DNA of 7,480 nucleotides from contig CAMWOF010000114.1 of the NCBI GenBank assembly GCA_947175805.1, positions 1-7,480 of the forward strand, written 5' to 3'. This DNA is from an uncultured Clostridiaceae bacterium. GTDB lineage: Bacteria; Bacillota; Clostridia; Lachnospirales; Lachnospiraceae. A model generated the notes under the pieces. It worked only from the letters and a program-made list of their open reading frames with translations. It had not been told where the DNA came from and searched no databases. Below are positions 6,475-7,480 of this stretch, one piece after another (the first letter of the stretch is position 1; the number at the start of each line of letters is the position of its first letter). A program made the translations under genes and the position numbers.

Positions 6475-7480
6475 ATGAAAAAGATAACAGTTTTGACGGC
6501 GACCCGCGCGGAATATGGCTTGCTGCGTCCCGTTATCCACGCATTGACGGCATGCGGTGATTTTGATGTGCGGGTGGTCGCAACCGGTGCACATCTCTCT
6601 CCGGAATTTGGGCTTACCTATCAGGAGATAGAAAAAGACGGCGTGGAGATAGACAAAAAAATAGAAATTTTACTGAGTGCAGATACGCCGTCCGCCATCT
6701 CAAAGAGCATGGGCATGGCAATGATTGGCTTTGCCGATTATTTTGCCCAGAGCGCACCGGATGCATTGCTTGTGCTGGGGGATCGCTATGAGACATTGGC
6801 AGTCTGCTGCGCTGCCATGAATGAGAGAATCCCGATTATCCATCTGTATGGTGGGGAGACGACAGAGGGAGCAGTGGATGAAGCGATTCGCCACGCCATT
6901 ACCAAAATGAGTTATCTGCATTTAACCAGCACGGAAGCCTACAGGCGGCGGGTGATTCAGCTTGGCGAGAACCCAGAACGCGTATTTACAGTGGGTGCAG
7001 TCGGCGTGGAAAACGCCCTGCGGACACCGCTGTTAAGCAGGGAGGCACTGCAGGAAAGCCTTGGCTGCAGTCTGGACAGCCCATATGCAGTGGTTACATT
7101 TCATCCGGTCACGCTGGAGGATAGTCAGACAGAACAGCAGTTTTCGGAGCTGCTTTCGGCAATGGATGCCTATGAAGATATGCAGTTTATTATGACAAAG
7201 GCAAATGCCGACCAAAATGGGCGCATTGTGAACCGGATGATGGAGGAATATGCTGCTGCAAGGCCGAATGTTATCTGCTTTTCCTCTCTTGGCATGTCCC
7301 GCTATTTAAGTGCATTAAAATATGCGGCGATGGTGATTGGCAACTCCTCGAGTGGGCTTATTGAGGCTCCTTCCTTTGGGATTCCTACTGTCAATATTGG
7401 CGACAGGCAAAAGGGGCGGCTGCGGGCAGAGAGCGTTATTGACTGCGAGCCGGAGCGGGAGGCAATCCGTAAGGCAATGG
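6475..7480 (+). CDS. neuC: NeuC/LegG-type hydrolysing UDP-sugar 2-epimerase (partial, right edge)
   Basis: The frame is open from the ATG at 6475 to the right edge, showing 335 residues; the family is usually near 380-390, so roughly 50 are missing. It has the GT-B-like epimerase fold marks: TATRAEYGLLRP at the N-terminus, GDRYE at 102-106, HLYGGETTEGAVDEAIRH at 123-140, TFHP at 208-211, NSSSG at 290-294 and GDRQKGR at 309-315. The enzyme inverts C2 of an NDP-N-acetyl sugar while releasing the nucleotide. For NeuC the product is ManNAc; for LegG it is 2,4-diacetamido-2,4,6-trideoxymannose, the NeuB/LegI substrate. LegG is preferred here because of LegB. AGGGG (6461-6465), 9 nt upstream, is a modest ribosome binding site. 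The ATG at 6468 is in another frame and does not encode this protein. Confidence 0.94.
   Translation, partial: MKKITVLTATRAEYGLLRPVIHALTACGDFDVRVVATGAHLSPEFGLTYQEIEKDGVEIDKKIEILLSADTPSAISKSMGMAMIGFADYFAQSAPDALLVLGDRYETLAVCCAAMNERIPIIHLYGGETTEGAVDEAIRHAITKMSYLHLTSTEAYRRRVIQLGENPERVFTVGAVGVENALRTPLLSREALQESLGCSLDSPYAVVTFHPVTLEDSQTEQQFSELLSAMDAYEDMQFIMTKANADQNGRIVNRMMEEYAAARPNVICFSSLGMSRYLSALKYAAMVIGNSSSGLIEAPSFGIPTVNIGDRQKGRLRAESVIDCEPEREAIRKAM

Overview
The window looks like a surface-polysaccharide or flagellin-glycosylation locus from a Gram-positive anaerobe of the Clostridia, probably Lachnospiraceae-like. The evidence for that is intermediate base composition with A+T-rich gaps, strong GGAGG-type ribosome binding sites, sigma-A-like promoters, and the general character of the proteins. 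The taxonomic guess is inference; no rRNA or marker gene is present.

Layout: positions 1-870 hold the 5' part of a minus-strand family 2 glycosyltransferase that runs off the left edge. A 71-bp divergent intergenic region (871-941) carries good promoter matches in both directions. From 942 to the right edge seven genes run on the plus strand with gaps of 12-79 bp and no convincing terminator, so they are probably one operon: a NeuD/PglD-type acyltransferase (GTG start), a NeuB-type nonulosonate synthase, two different Gfo/Idh/MocA oxidoreductases, a NeuA/LegF-type cytidylyltransferase, a LegB-type NAD-dependent nucleotide-sugar 4,6-dehydratase, and a NeuC/LegG-type hydrolysing 2-epimerase cut by the right edge. 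A possible internal promoter lies in the largest gap (3564-3642).

Together these genes specify most of a nine-carbon sugar acid (nonulosonate) pathway. The 4,6-dehydratase makes legionaminic acid, or a related 5,7-diamino sugar, more likely than plain N-acetylneuraminic acid: LegB (dehydration), an aminotransferase not seen here, LegH (the NeuD-like protein, N-acetylation), LegG/NeuC (NDP release and epimerisation), LegI/NeuB (condensation with phosphoenolpyruvate), LegF/NeuA (CMP activation). The PLP aminotransferase LegC expected for this route is absent and would have to lie downstream or elsewhere. The two oxidoreductases are not part of the core route and may alter the sugar or its precursor. 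One of them lacks the usual catalytic lysine and histidine of the family, which is the most interesting single observation here. I see no mobile element, CRISPR array, tRNA or rRNA, and no strong evidence of a wholly new system.
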